Numbered from the stretch's first letter, positions 1 through 7,836 are shown. The stretch is 64,000 nt of DNA from Bacillota bacterium (GCA_012837385.1 DURH01000069.1:1-64000), one strand, 5' to 3'. Notes: generated by a model from the letters alone, not told the origin. Made by a program: numbers and translations.

Positions 1-66
1 GAAACCGCAATGCACACACCCGACTAAAAGCACTACCATGGACAATAATGGGATCAATCTGCGCAT
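1..66 (-). CDS. Lipoprotein, N-terminal fragment cut by the window edge
   Basis: Only the first 22 codons are in the window. They read as a lipoprotein signal peptide: Met-Arg-Arg, a hydrophobic stretch, then a lipobox LVGC, so the mature protein would be lipid-anchored at the outer face of the membrane. The ATG at 66-64 follows a good Shine-Dalgarno (GAAAGGTG, 8-nt gap). It lies about 115 bases downstream of another secreted peptide gene on the same strand. The function cannot be told from this fragment. Confidence 0.55.
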   Translation of the reverse strand, partial: MRRLIPLLSMVVLLVGCVHCGF

Positions 67-182
67 CCTATCAACACCTTTCTATCGTCAGAGCCAAAAC
101 GCTGTCAATATTCTAGATTGCCGCCATCTCGTTCAACGTCCCTCGCTGAAGTTGTCATGGAACCACAGGCAGCGGCTTTCCC

Positions 183-407
183 TCAACAACACTCAAACGA
201 GGGGGCCACCTTAGCACCGGAGGGCAGGCCTGTGGACATCTGCTGGGCCACAGCCTCCCGAGCCGCGGCGGCCACTCCTGCGAAGCCTGGTGCCTCAACG
301 AGCGCTTCTGCCTGAGCAGTACCGCTGAATACCCCAAGTACCTGGAAACAAACAACAAAAGCCAACACAACCGCCAAACTCGTTTTCCATGCGGGTGTTT
401 TTCTCAT
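183..407 (-). CDS. Small secreted peptide (74 aa) with signal peptide, function unknown
   Basis: Begins with a textbook signal peptide: MRKTPAWK, a hydrophobic core at about residues 9-28, and an AQA|EA signal-peptidase I site near residue 33. About 41 residues of mature peptide remain, ending in Cys-Cys. The start has a strong site (GGAGGAACAGAG-ATG). Either it is a genuine short exported peptide or the front of a longer gene that lost its frame; downstream sequence stays open briefly in another frame (LSVVEGKPLPVVP). I do not recognise a family. Confidence 0.45.
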   Translation of the reverse strand: MRKTPAWKTSLAVVLAFVVCFQVLGVFSGTAQAEALVEAPGFAGVAAAAREAVAQQMSTGLPSGAKVAPSFECC

Positions 408-532
408 CTCTGTTCCTCCTGGGTGGATTGGGGACAGTAGCTCTCGACAACATTGGGGGAAACCCTTAGCCTTCTTTTTCTGCCACTCCTTCCTGCGATC
501 AGTCGTCCGTTAACCGCGCTGCATATTTCCAT
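404..532 (-). CDS. Possible 42-aa peptide coupled to the secreted peptide gene
   Basis: A short basic reading frame begins at an ATG just after GGAGG (gap of only 3 nt). It ends with a TGA that overlaps the ATG of the next gene as ATGA, the arrangement of translational coupling. The peptide is Arg-rich (GRSGRKRRLRV) and has no recognisable domain. The coupling is the only argument for it; the frame could be chance. Confidence 0.2.
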   Translation of the reverse strand: MEICSAVNGRLIAGRSGRKRRLRVSPNVVESYCPQSTQEEQR

Positions 533-582
533 TTTCCTCCTGGAGAAAACTGGAGTCAACGAAAAATATCGCGGAGAAAAAA

Positions 583-617
583 GAAAGCCCCAGAGGGAAT
601 TGATCCCTTCTGGGGCT
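583..617 (-). terminator. Rho-independent terminator
   Basis: Inverted repeat AGCCCCAGA...TCTGGGGCT with an inner GGGA/TCCC pairing, followed on the minus strand by a T-rich run (TTTCTTTTTTC). It lies just past the end of the ORF remnant at 652-915. Confidence 0.7.
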
Positions 618-651
618 TCATGATCTACGCCTTTGCGACCATGTCTGCGCC

Positions 652-915
652 TTAGCACCCAGGTCTTCTGCCGCGCTCACCGTCACGGCGAACAACTATG
701 TTGCTCTTGTCCAGGTCTTTGTTCTTTTCGAACTCCTCGATGAACGTTGAGATCACCTCTTCAGTCGCCTGATCAAATCCACCCCAACCACCTAGGTGGA
801 CCAGATCAAGTTTGAGTCCCGGGGTCTTGGCAATTACCTGAGGTGATAGGTCCTCCGGGTGCTGCCTCGGCCGGCAGACACCTGCAACTCCCGCGGGAAA
901 TGGGCAAAACAACAA
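652..915 (-). pseudogene. Probable 5'-truncated gene remnant (C-terminal piece)
   Basis: The last ~60 codons look like real protein (LKLDLVHLGGWGGFDQ, then an acidic helix EEVISTFIEEFEKNK), and a terminator follows. The upstream ~25 codons read as low-quality sequence, and no start codon with a ribosome-binding site exists before the tRNA-Lys terminator at 914-941. I read it as the tail of a gene whose front has been lost. Family not recognised. Confidence 0.35.
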
Positions 916-941
916 AAAACCGATACCCCTCCGGGTACCGG
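914..941 (-). terminator. Terminator of tRNA-Lys
   Basis: Hairpin CCGGTACCC / GGGTATCGG on the minus strand followed by TTTTTTGTTGTTTT, starting about 30 nt past the CCA end of the tRNA. Confidence 0.75.
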
Positions 942-971
942 CTGCAAACGCACTACTTATTCAATAAAAAA

Positions 972-1047
972 TGGTGGGCCATCGGGGATTCGAACCCAGG
1001 ACGCCCTGATTAAGAGTCAGGTGCTCTACCAACTGAGCTAATGGCCC
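972..1047 (-). tRNA. tRNA-Lys (anticodon CTT)
   Basis: Cloverleaf on the minus strand: acceptor GGGCCAT/ATGGCCC with discriminator A and encoded CCA, D-stem GCTC/GAGC, anticodon stem CCTGA/TCAGG around loop CTCTTAA (anticodon CTT, reads AAG), and T-loop TTCGAAT. The T-stem has one apparent T-C mismatch. It stands alone with its own terminator. Confidence 0.95.
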
Positions 1048-1182
1048 ACACCACAGGATTATTATAGACGGGTTCGGCATCGGTGTCAAGAGAAAAATCC
1101 AGGTTTCCCTGCCGCCCTGGCAGGAAGAAGCGCGCGGAAAAACAAGGTGCGTCAACCTCAATCGCAGCATTTCCGTTAGACA

Positions 1183-1725
1183 TCAAACCCTAAGCAAGCC
1201 CCGGAATCCTCTGGAGGCATAGAATGAACCAGCGCTGTTGTGGTAGAAGAAGGTGCGGCCGTAGCGGTAGTCCCCGAAGATGGCGCCCCCAAGCTTCCTC
1301 AACTGTTCAGGTGTGCGGACCCAACTCGACGTTTTTTGATCGAAGGGGCCCAGCTCCTGCAGGGCGCGGTATTGCTCTTCATCGAGGAGTTCAATGCCCA
1401 TGGCCAGCGCCATTTCCACTGCATTCCCCTGGGGAAAGATACCCTTCTTTTCCCTCTCGTCCTGGCCCTTCTGGTCGTAACAGGTACTGCGCCTTCCCAT
1501 GAGGCTTTCCGGTGAACAATCGCAGAAGATGTACCTGCCCTCGCTGTCTGCGCCAATGACATCTGGTTCTCCACCGGTCTCTTCCATTGCTTTGAGGGAA
1601 CGCAGTCTGTCGTAGTTGGCTTCCAGCCTCTTTTGAACATCATCCCATTCAATGTCCGGGTGGCGGTGCATGTTTTCTTCAAAACGGGTTTTCAGAGTAC
1701 TGATTAGTTCCTCAAACATTATCAT
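1183..1725 (-). CDS. DUF4256 family protein
   Basis: 180 aa, full length for the DUF4256 family, a soluble protein of unknown function in Bacillota. Diagnostic stretches are GNAVEMALAMGIELLDEEQY, the following FDQKTSSWVRTP, LGGAIFGDYRYG and the C-terminal YASRGFRG. The start ATG overlaps the stop of a remnant reading frame upstream; a second ATG at 1719 is possible. No operon partner is apparent. A convergent hairpin is not seen at its 3' end. Confidence 0.85.
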   Translation of the reverse strand: MIMFEELISTLKTRFEENMHRHPDIEWDDVQKRLEANYDRLRSLKAMEETGGEPDVIGADSEGRYIFCDCSPESLMGRRSTCYDQKGQDEREKKGIFPQGNAVEMALAMGIELLDEEQYRALQELGPFDQKTSSWVRTPEQLRKLGGAIFGDYRYGRTFFYHNSAGSFYASRGFRGLLRV

Positions 1726-1857
1726 TCCCCCGTTTGCTCAATAATTTGCCTGACTGTTTCCTGCGGAGTCTGACCGCTGTTATCGATCCACAGTTTCCTG
1801 ATACCCATAGGGACCGCTGGAATCACCAATGGACTGATGGGGTACAGGAAAAACACA
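1724..1857 (-). pseudogene. Possible C-terminal remnant of a P-loop kinase-like gene
   Basis: An open frame without a convincing start ends in RKLWIDNSGQTPQETVRQII and a stop overlapping the start of the DUF4256 gene. The ending resembles the C-termini of shikimate-kinase-like P-loop kinases, with a polar helix after LWIDNS. No Walker A is present upstream, so at most a tail remains. This is an inference from a short stretch. Confidence 0.3.
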
Positions 1858-1907
1858 GCAGGAGCACGAAGAGTTCTTCCACTACAATCAGAAACGGAGA
1901 CAGCTAA

Positions 1908-2561
1908 ATGGAACCCAAGCGGTACTTCCCCTATGGAAATGAAGAGATTGCGTATCTAGCCCAGAAAGACGCTAAACTAGGCTGGGCCATCTCTAGAATC
2001 GGCCTGATTCAAAGGCCTGTGGAGCCCAATCTGTTTGAGGCAGTAGTGAGCTCCATTGCGGGCCAGCAGATTTCCGGGAAAGCTCTGGCCACCATTTGGG
2101 GGCGAATCCAGAAACGCTTTGTGCCCCTGACACCGGAAACATTGGCCGCCGCGCCCCTGGAAGAGCTGCAGCAGTGCGGCATGCCCCTGCGCAAGGCCAG
2201 CTGCATCCAAGGAATGGCCCAGGCCGTGCTCCAAGGTGAGCTGGCTCTAGATAGTCTTCAAGTACTTCCCGATGCGGAAGTACAGAACCAGCTCACCAGA
2301 CTGAAAGGTATAGGGCCCTGGACTGCGGAAATGCTCCTCATCTTCTCTTTAGAACGACAGGATGTGGTGAGTTTCGGCGATCTAGCCATCCAGCGGGGGA
2401 TGCGCATGCTCTACCGCCACCGAAAAATCACCCCTAAGCTGTTCGACAAATACCGCAGGCGCTATTCCCCCTATGGTTCCGTGGCCAGCCTGTATCTTTG
2501 GGCCATCGCGGGAGGAGCCATCCCGGAGCTTACTGATCCCGCTTGGTCCAAAACCAAATGA
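1908..2561 (+). CDS. DNA-3-methyladenine glycosylase II-type (AlkA-like, HhH-GPD)
   Basis: 217 aa base-excision repair glycosylase removing alkylated purines from DNA. The helix-hairpin-helix is LKGIGPWTAEM (about residues 132-142), followed by the catalytic aspartate in FGDLAIQRG (Asp158). The N-terminal part has FEAVVSSIAGQQIS, as in compact AlkA/Mag1-type enzymes that lack the extra N-terminal domain of E. coli AlkA. Preceded by GGAGACAGCTAA. Single gene, convergent with the 5'-nucleotidase. Confidence 0.88.
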   Translation: MEPKRYFPYGNEEIAYLAQKDAKLGWAISRIGLIQRPVEPNLFEAVVSSIAGQQISGKALATIWGRIQKRFVPLTPETLAAAPLEELQQCGMPLRKASCIQGMAQAVLQGELALDSLQVLPDAEVQNQLTRLKGIGPWTAEMLLIFSLERQDVVSFGDLAIQRGMRMLYRHRKITPKLFDKYRRRYSPYGSVASLYLWAIAGGAIPELTDPAWSKTK

Positions 2562-2578
2562 CGAAGTGTGGGGCGGTA

Positions 2579-2613
2579 CGAAAAAGGGTCGCCCTAAGGC
2601 AACCCCTTTTGGT
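2579..2613. terminator. Bidirectional terminator between alkA-like gene and 5'-nucleotidase
   Basis: Hairpin AAAAAGGGT-GCC / GGC-ACCCCTTTT with A-rich and T-rich flanks on both sides, placed between two convergent stop codons. Confidence 0.75.
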
Positions 2614-2622
2614 TTAACAAAC

Positions 2623-4128
2623 CTACTCCAGAATAATAATCCTGCCGCCCTCCGGCTCGGTCACTGTTGGATTGGCCAGGAAGTAGTCTACCACCACATC
2701 CCTGAGCATAATACCGGTTTCCGCGACCAGTTTGGCGTTGTTGAAGGTCTCGTAGCCGTCACCGCCGGCTGCCAAGAAGTCGTTGGTGGCCACGGTGTAG
2801 TATTTGCCCATGGAGAGTTTCTCGCCATTTACCTTGACATTCACCACTCTGCCGCCAGGCAGGGCATTGGGATCTACCTCAAAGGTGAGGCCAGAAACCT
2901 GGAGGAATCCGCCGTTTTGCTCTGGATAGACGCGTACCGAATGCTCCAGGGCTTCGATGATATCCATACCCAGCATCTCTACTACAACCAGAGTGTTGTC
3001 AAAGGGAAGGACGTTGTAAATGTCAGCAACCCTGATCTCACCTGGGTGGATGCTGGCCCTAATACCTCCGCCGTTGGTTACAGCAATGTCGCTGCCCACT
3101 GCGGCACGGATCACATCGGCAACCAAGTTGCCCAGGTTGGTCTCGGAAGTGCGGACATTTGCCCGTTCACCATCCCAGCTCACATCGCTGCGACCCACAA
3201 CTGCGCTCAAGCGCTGCTGCACTTCTTCGTTCCAGTAATCGATAATGGCCCGAACTTCCGGCTGCTCGGGAACATCGGCAGTTACCGGGATCAGGAAGCC
3301 GTTGTAGTCTTCGATCTTGCCGTCTTCCACCTCTAAGTAGAGGAAGCCGAGGTTGTTGGCATACTCGTGGGCTTGGACGATGATCACGCCATTGACTTCT
3401 TGAGGTACAGCAAGCTCGGTATGGCTGTGCCCGCCGACGATTACATCCAGCTCAGGAACGGCCTTGGCCAGTTCCACATCTACACTGTAGCCAAGATGGC
3501 TCAGGGCAATCAACACATCTACCTGGGGACGCAGTTTCGCGGCCACCTGCTTAGCAATGGCGATGGGTTCATGGAACACTAAGCCTTCCACATTCTTGGG
3601 ATGGGTGACAATGGGAGTCTCTTCAGCCGCTAAGCCGATGATACCGACTTTGATGCCGTTGAACTCCTGTACCAGGGCACTGGCACCAGTAAAGAGGGAG
3701 CCGTCCGCTCTGGTTACGTTGGCAGCCAAGACGGGGAAGTTGGCGTCCTGGACACGCTCAGCTAGTACTTCCTGCCCATAGTTGAACTCGTGGTTGCCAG
3801 GAACAAAGGCGGTGTAGCCCATGGCATTCATCACTTCGATTGTGGGCAGGCCGCCGAAAAGGTTGTCGATGTTCATGCCGTGCATGGCGTCGCCAGCATC
3901 AAGCAGGATAACCTTTTCTTCGCCGAACAGCGCCCGAATCTCGTCCACGATGGTAGCCAGGCGCACCCTGCCGCCCTGTACTTCCTCAGCTCCTTCAGGA
4001 AGATGGGATTCCAGACGTGAGTGGACGTCATTGTTGTGCAGAATGATCAGATCTGCAGCCCACGCCGGCAGACTCAGCGACAACAACGCAGCCAATACTA
4101 AAGCAAGCACAAGCCTTTTGCTCCTCAA
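2623..4128 (-). CDS. Secreted 5'-nucleotidase / 2',3'-cyclic phosphodiesterase (UshA/YfkN family)
   Basis: 501 aa. The signal peptide ends AWA|AD at about residue 24. The metallophosphatase domain shows all metal motifs: NNDVHS (Asp34, His36), LDAGDAMHG (Asp80), GNHEF (111-115) and GGHSH (232-236). The C-terminal 5'-nucleotidase domain has NGGGIR near 350 and GGDGYETF near 455 for nucleotide binding. It would dephosphorylate extracellular nucleotides for phosphate and nucleoside uptake. No S-layer or sortase anchor is visible. The start is TTG, preceded by GGGAGGAGATAGTA. Confidence 0.9.
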   Translation of the reverse strand: MRSKRLVLALVLAALLSLSLPAWAADLIILHNNDVHSRLESHLPEGAEEVQGGRVRLATIVDEIRALFGEEKVILLDAGDAMHGMNIDNLFGGLPTIEVMNAMGYTAFVPGNHEFNYGQEVLAERVQDANFPVLAANVTRADGSLFTGASALVQEFNGIKVGIIGLAAEETPIVTHPKNVEGLVFHEPIAIAKQVAAKLRPQVDVLIALSHLGYSVDVELAKAVPELDVIVGGHSHTELAVPQEVNGVIIVQAHEYANNLGFLYLEVEDGKIEDYNGFLIPVTADVPEQPEVRAIIDYWNEEVQQRLSAVVGRSDVSWDGERANVRTSETNLGNLVADVIRAAVGSDIAVTNGGGIRASIHPGEIRVADIYNVLPFDNTLVVVEMLGMDIIEALEHSVRVYPEQNGGFLQVSGLTFEVDPNALPGGRVVNVKVNGEKLSMGKYYTVATNDFLAAGGDGYETFNNAKLVAETGIMLRDVVVDYFLANPTVTEPEGGRIIILE

Positions 4129-4291
4129 TACTATCTCCTCCCAAAGATAATTTGTGCAAATGTTATTCTACACTTGTCCATATAACCCTCCATATTAGGA
4201 AAACTTAGCCCAAAAATCCCCAAGCGTGAGAGGACAATGCCGCCTTTTATGGAAATTACTGACTGAGTCTCCACAGAAAGGATGGAGGTAG

Positions 4292-5170
4292 ATGCGGAAG
4301 TTCGGCATTGTCGTTACTGCGATCCTGCTCGTTGTTGTGCTGGGGGTGATGCTGGTCAGTGTGGGGGTGATACCCATAGCTTCCCACCGCCAGCCCAGGC
4401 CGCGGATCGCTTCCCTGCCCCATTTTTCCCATAGGTTGGAGAGGAGCTCGGAACATACAGCGGAAATCAGGCCTAAGCTCTCCGTCAGCACCCCCCACGG
4501 GAGAATCGAGATCACAGGGGCTGAGGTTGAGCAGATTGAGATCACCATGTTAGTGGAAACCAGCGCCAGTACTCTCGAGCGCACCCAAGAGCTGCTGGAT
4601 CAAGTTGCCTTGGACATTGCCACTGGAAGTAGGCAGACCCTCCTCACCGTCAAGGTTCCCCGGCTGGCCAGCAATGAGATGGCCAGGGCGGACTTGATTA
4701 TCCTGGTTCCCCAGGAAATGGAGCTGGATTTGGATACTTCCCTCGGTGATGTGCAGGTCACCGACATCCACGGCAGTTTGAAGGTGCATACCAGCTTAGG
4801 CACCATCTTGGTCCGGGATCACCAAGGCAGTGCTGCCAATTTGAGGAGTTCTTTGGGTAGTGTGGAGGTGGTTTCCTCGGCCTTTGCGGAGAGGTTCACG
4901 GCTGTTTCCGATTTGGGAGATGTAAGCGTCTCAGGCAGTCTAGCCCAGCACACCGTACTCAAGGCTAGTTTGGGCGATGTGCGGGTTCATCTTCCCGCGG
5001 GAGAGTCATATGTATTAGACGGAAGAGTGCATTTGGGAAGCATTTATGTGGGAGTGCCCTTTACTGGGCAGCAGACCGATAAGCGCATTACGGGAACCAT
5101 TGGCGAAGGTGAACAGCGCGGCACTATCTCGGCAGACGTATCACTTGGCTCATTGAGACTATCAAATTAA
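4292..5170 (+). CDS. Membrane-anchored DUF4097-like beta-repeat protein
   Basis: 292 aa with one N-terminal membrane segment (about residues 5-27) and the rest outside. The body carries repeats of the form SLGDVxV / TSLGTIxV / SSLGSVEV / SLGDVRV, the parallel beta-solenoid pattern of DUF4097 'putative adhesin' proteins. Such proteins are often linked to envelope-stress modules, but no function is established here. RBS is GGATGGAGGTAG. It is followed within 20 bases by a small membrane protein and shares its terminator. Confidence 0.75.
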   Translation: MRKFGIVVTAILLVVVLGVMLVSVGVIPIASHRQPRPRIASLPHFSHRLERSSEHTAEIRPKLSVSTPHGRIEITGAEVEQIEITMLVETSASTLERTQELLDQVALDIATGSRQTLLTVKVPRLASNEMARADLIILVPQEMELDLDTSLGDVQVTDIHGSLKVHTSLGTILVRDHQGSAANLRSSLGSVEVVSSAFAERFTAVSDLGDVSVSGSLAQHTVLKASLGDVRVHLPAGESYVLDGRVHLGSIYVGVPFTGQQTDKRITGTIGEGEQRGTISADVSLGSLRLSN

Positions 5171-5188
5171 AGGATGGGAGTGATTGCT

Positions 5189-5677
5189 GTGACTCGTTTC
5201 GGTTATTTCTCCATGTGGGTACCCATTATCCTCACAGCATTGGGGGTAATCCTGGTCATTACCCTGCGCTGGTTCAGCTACAAGGAGCGCATGGCTTTAA
5301 TAGCCCAGGGGCTTACGCCTCAGCAGAAGAAGAGTGCCGAAGAGAAAGGTAAACTCCTTTTGGCTGCCGGTTTAATCCTGGGTTTAGTGGGCTTAGCCAT
5401 CACCATCGGACTGATGACCATAGGCGTTGGGCCCTGGCTCCTTATAGGGCTGCTCCCTCTGTTCATCGGCTTAGCCCTGGTTCTGGCTGCTTTAGTGCTG
5501 CGCCCGGAGAAAGCTAAGGCCGACCCCAAGACTAAAGAGGAAGCACCGACGCCGCAGCCGGTGGCCTGGAGCCAGGAAGCCGTGGTTACCGAGGATGAAC
5601 AGGAAGCAGAAAGCGAAGTGGAAGTGATTGAGGATGTGGAGGAAGAGGAAAAACAGGAAGAAGACCTCCCCTTCTAA
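5189..5677 (+). CDS. Small membrane protein with acidic tail (DUF6249-like)
   Basis: 162 aa from GTG 5189, chosen because GGGAG sits 8 nt upstream; the ATG at 5174 has no room for a ribosome site. One N-terminal membrane helix, a short YKERMALIAQGLTP segment typical of DUF6249-type proteins, two more helices (about residues 50-100), then a Glu-rich cytoplasmic tail. It is the second gene of a two-gene unit with the DUF4097 protein, which suggests the two act together at the membrane. Role unknown. Confidence 0.65.
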   Translation: MTRFGYFSMWVPIILTALGVILVITLRWFSYKERMALIAQGLTPQQKKSAEEKGKLLLAAGLILGLVGLAITIGLMTIGVGPWLLIGLLPLFIGLALVLAALVLRPEKAKADPKTKEEAPTPQPVAWSQEAVVTEDEQEAESEVEVIEDVEEEEKQEEDLPF

Positions 5678-5682
5678 CACTA

Positions 5683-5714
5683 AAGGAGGTTCAGCCGTGG
5701 GCTGGACCTCCTTC
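5683..5714. terminator. Bidirectional terminator
   Basis: AAGGAGGT-CAGCC / GGCTG-ACCTCCTT hairpin followed by TCTTATTT on the plus strand, between convergent genes. Confidence 0.8.
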
Positions 5715-5725
5715 TTATTTCCCAT

Positions 5726-6118
5726 CTATCTCTTCTTCGGGCCTTCTGCGTAAAGCTCTGCAACATCTACGGCATCAGCCGCCACCAAGGCCACCGCCAC
5801 ATCGCCTACGAAGTCGGGATTGGACACAATGGTGAAATCCAAGTTGCGCCGGCGGGACTCCACAATTAAGGGCATGGCTGCGCCCCTAGCTTCCTGGTGG
5901 ATAAGCAGTTCCACAGCCCGGGGATCTTTCAAGGCTTCTGCCATCACCTTGATCCCTTCTTTAGTGCGCAGCTGGCTGAAACTCACCGCCTGAATCACTC
6001 TCTCCCTGAAGGAACCAAGGTAGCGCCGTTTCTCATCAGGCTTAAGCTCAGGGGTTCCGTGAATCCCTGCAGCTAGAGTTTTCTCAAGCTCGCTCTTTTT
6101 ACTCAAACGTGCCACCAT
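5726..6118 (-). CDS. yueI: YueI family protein (DUF1694)
   Basis: 130 aa, normal length for YueI/DUF1694, a conserved Bacillota protein of unknown biochemical role. The signature is KRRYLGSFRERVIQAVSFSQL near the N-terminus, then an alpha/beta domain (FTIVSNPDFVGDVAVALV) resembling the eL30/L7Ae-like fold described for the family. RBS GGAGGGGTAG precedes the ATG. It lies just downstream of tRNA-Leu, separated by that tRNA's terminator. Confidence 0.85.
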   Translation of the reverse strand: MVARLSKKSELEKTLAAGIHGTPELKPDEKRRYLGSFRERVIQAVSFSQLRTKEGIKVMAEALKDPRAVELLIHQEARGAAMPLIVESRRRNLDFTIVSNPDFVGDVAVALVAADAVDVAELYAEGPKKR

Positions 6119-6133
6119 CTACCCCTCCAGAGT

Positions 6134-6157
6134 AAAAAGACACCTCACCTGGGTGCC
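6134..6157 (-). terminator. Terminator of tRNA-Leu
   Basis: Minus-strand hairpin GGCACC/GGTGTC followed by TTTTTAC, about 14 nt after the tRNA CCA end. Confidence 0.6.
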
Positions 6158-6170
6158 TGCAATCATGCTA

Positions 6171-6257
6171 TGGTGCCGGGGGAGGGACTCGAACCCTCAC
6201 GGGCGCGTAGCCCAACGGATTTTAAGTCCGTAGCGTCTGCCATTCCGCCACCCCGGC
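6171..6257 (-). tRNA. tRNA-Leu (anticodon TAA)
   Basis: Class II tRNA with a long variable arm: acceptor GCCGGGG/CCCCGGC, encoded CCA, anticodon stem ACGGA/TCCGT around CTTAAAA (anticodon TAA, reads UUA/UUG), variable arm TGGGCTACGCGCCC, T-loop TTCGAGT. 87 nt. Confidence 0.95.
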
Positions 6258-6284
6258 GCATTCACAGGAATCATTATAGACTAT

Positions 6285-7208
6285 TTAGAAGCCCCAGTCA
6301 ACCGCTATTACCAGCCTGCCGTGGAGCAGATCCCAGGCGCTGGCATACAGTTTTTGGAAGCCCAGCAGCTCCGCGGCCTTGATCAAAACAGCGGCCCCGC
6401 ACACGATCACATCTTCCCTGCCTGCCTGCAGGGCGGGGATTCTGCTTCGCTCCTCCAGAGTTAATGTGCCCAGTTTTTCATAAATCCTCTGCAGCTCTAT
6501 CAGGGAAAAGGCGAAACCAGTCACTTTCTCATCGCTGTACTCTGCCAAATCCTGTATTACAGCAGCTAGGGTGGTGGCAGTTCCTCCCACAGCGATCAGA
6601 GTCTTGGGTCCATAGGCTCTATTCTGCTCCGCCACCGGCGTTAAGATGCGCTCAATTTCCCCCTCCATAGCCAGCTTCTCTTCTTTTCGCAGGGGGTGAG
6701 CGGTGATTAAGCGCTCCAGCATGCGCACAGCCCCCACCTGGCTGCTGCCGCCGCCGAGCAGCTCCCCTGTGGCCAAGCCTGTGTAGATCTCGGTGCTTCC
6801 TCCCCCCACATCCACCACAGTGATGGGTTCAGGCAGATTTAGGGCGCGCAAAGAGAGAACCGCCCCAGCAAAGGACAGCTCCGCTTCCCTAGCTCCAGAC
6901 AGAATTTCCAAGGGGATCCCCAAACGCTCCTCAAAGAGCTGGGCAAACTCCTGCCCATTGGCGGCATCCCGCACCGCACTGGTGGCCATGCCCACTACCG
7001 GCACACCAGGGGGGATTTTTCCCGCCAATTCCTCCAGGGCGTCCAAGGTGCGCTCCATCGCGGCAGCACTGAGCCGCCCGGCAGCATCCACCCCCTGGCC
7101 TAGGCGCACCACCTGGGCTTCTTTGAGGACCGGCTCCAGGCCTTGGGGCGATACCTTCGCCACCAAGATGCGCACAGAGTTGGTGCCAACGTCGATAGCC
7201 GCCCTCAT
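6285..7208 (-). CDS. Ppx/GppA family phosphatase (exopolyphosphatase-like)
   Basis: 307 aa, the short two-domain form. The actin-fold phosphate loops are visible: AIDVGTNSVRIL at 4-14 and VVDVGGGSTEIY from residue 131. The ribonuclease/acid region SGAREAELSF is near 105. It would hydrolyse polyphosphate or pppGpp; the short form lacks the C-terminal HD domain of long Ppx. The start ATG overlaps the DUF501 stop as ATGA, so the two are translationally coupled. Both neighbours are core genes. Confidence 0.9.
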   Translation of the reverse strand: MRAAIDVGTNSVRILVAKVSPQGLEPVLKEAQVVRLGQGVDAAGRLSAAAMERTLDALEELAGKIPPGVPVVGMATSAVRDAANGQEFAQLFEERLGIPLEILSGAREAELSFAGAVLSLRALNLPEPITVVDVGGGSTEIYTGLATGELLGGGSSQVGAVRMLERLITAHPLRKEEKLAMEGEIERILTPVAEQNRAYGPKTLIAVGGTATTLAAVIQDLAEYSDEKVTGFAFSLIELQRIYEKLGTLTLEERSRIPALQAGREDVIVCGAAVLIKAAELLGFQKLYASAWDLLHGRLVIAVDWGF

Positions 7209-7765
7209 TGATCATACTCCCGACATTCTGCCTCAGGGCAGAACCAGGGTTTATCCAAAACCTTAAGGGTTTCCTCGCCAATGATGTTCTTTCCCCTGGC
7301 CAAGAAGTCTGCCACATGGGTATGCAGGCACTTCACTCCCTGGGGATTGCGGATGCCCCCTACCCCGCTTTCCGCGAGGACCTGGTAGCGTTCGGGGTAC
7401 TCCTGCTGCAGGCGCTTCTGCACATCGCGGTGAACCAAAGCCAGCCGCTCCTTGGCGTAGGCTTCGTGGTCCTCCTCCACCAGGGAGGCAAACTCTGGAT
7501 CCTCGGCGATGCGCGCTTCAAACTGTGCAATTAATCCTTCACTTTCCAGGGCGGCGATCTCCCGGCAGAGATAGGGGCAGGTGAGCCAGTACAGAGTTGG
7601 GAAGATCTCCAGGTCGGAGACAAGGGCTGAAACAGGCCTGTTCACGATCACCTGGGGATACCCCCACTGGCAGGACTTCTTGATCTCAAGTACACCCCTG
7701 GGTTCCCTACCGATCTGCTGCTTGATAATGTTTAATTCCGCCTGGCTGGGCTTTGTGTGTCTCAG
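7205..7765 (-). CDS. DUF501 domain protein, probably starting at a CTG codon
   Basis: The DUF501 core is clear: FPTLYWLTCPYL, GVGGIRN, KCLHTHVADFLARG. The best AUG/GUG/UUG start is GTG 7651, but the family's conserved N-terminus lies upstream in frame (GREPRGVLEIKKSCQWGYP), so that start is too late. The only reasonable upstream initiator is CTG at 7765-7763, with GAGGAG exactly 7 nt before it, giving 186 aa. Coupled to ppx. DUF501-ppx pairing is common in Bacillota and Actinobacteria; the function is unknown. Confidence 0.75.
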   Translation of the reverse strand: MRHTKPSQAELNIIKQQIGREPRGVLEIKKSCQWGYPQVIVNRPVSALVSDLEIFPTLYWLTCPYLCREIAALESEGLIAQFEARIAEDPEFASLVEEDHEAYAKERLALVHRDVQKRLQQEYPERYQVLAESGVGGIRNPQGVKCLHTHVADFLARGKNIIGEETLKVLDKPWFCPEAECREYDQ

Positions 7766-7784
7766 AAAATCACTCCTCAGACAA

Positions 7785-7806
7785 AAACACCCCCAAACGG
7801 AGGTGC
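7785..7806 (-). terminator. Terminator after the S1-domain gene
   Basis: CACCTCC/GGGGGTG hairpin followed by TTTTTGTC on the minus strand, ending just before the DUF501 ribosome-binding site. Expression of DUF501-ppx would need read-through or an unseen promoter. Confidence 0.6.
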
Positions 7807-7836
7807 TTATTACAATTTAAGGAGAAAAGCTTGATT

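Noticed and set aside
533-658. Upstream part of an 84-aa frame on the minus strand
   Set aside because: It spans the terminator hairpin at 583-617; only the last 42 codons have any support.
2473-3336. 287-aa open frame on the plus strand
   Set aside because: Antisense to the 5'-nucleotidase; a shadow frame caused by codon bias, no ribosome site.
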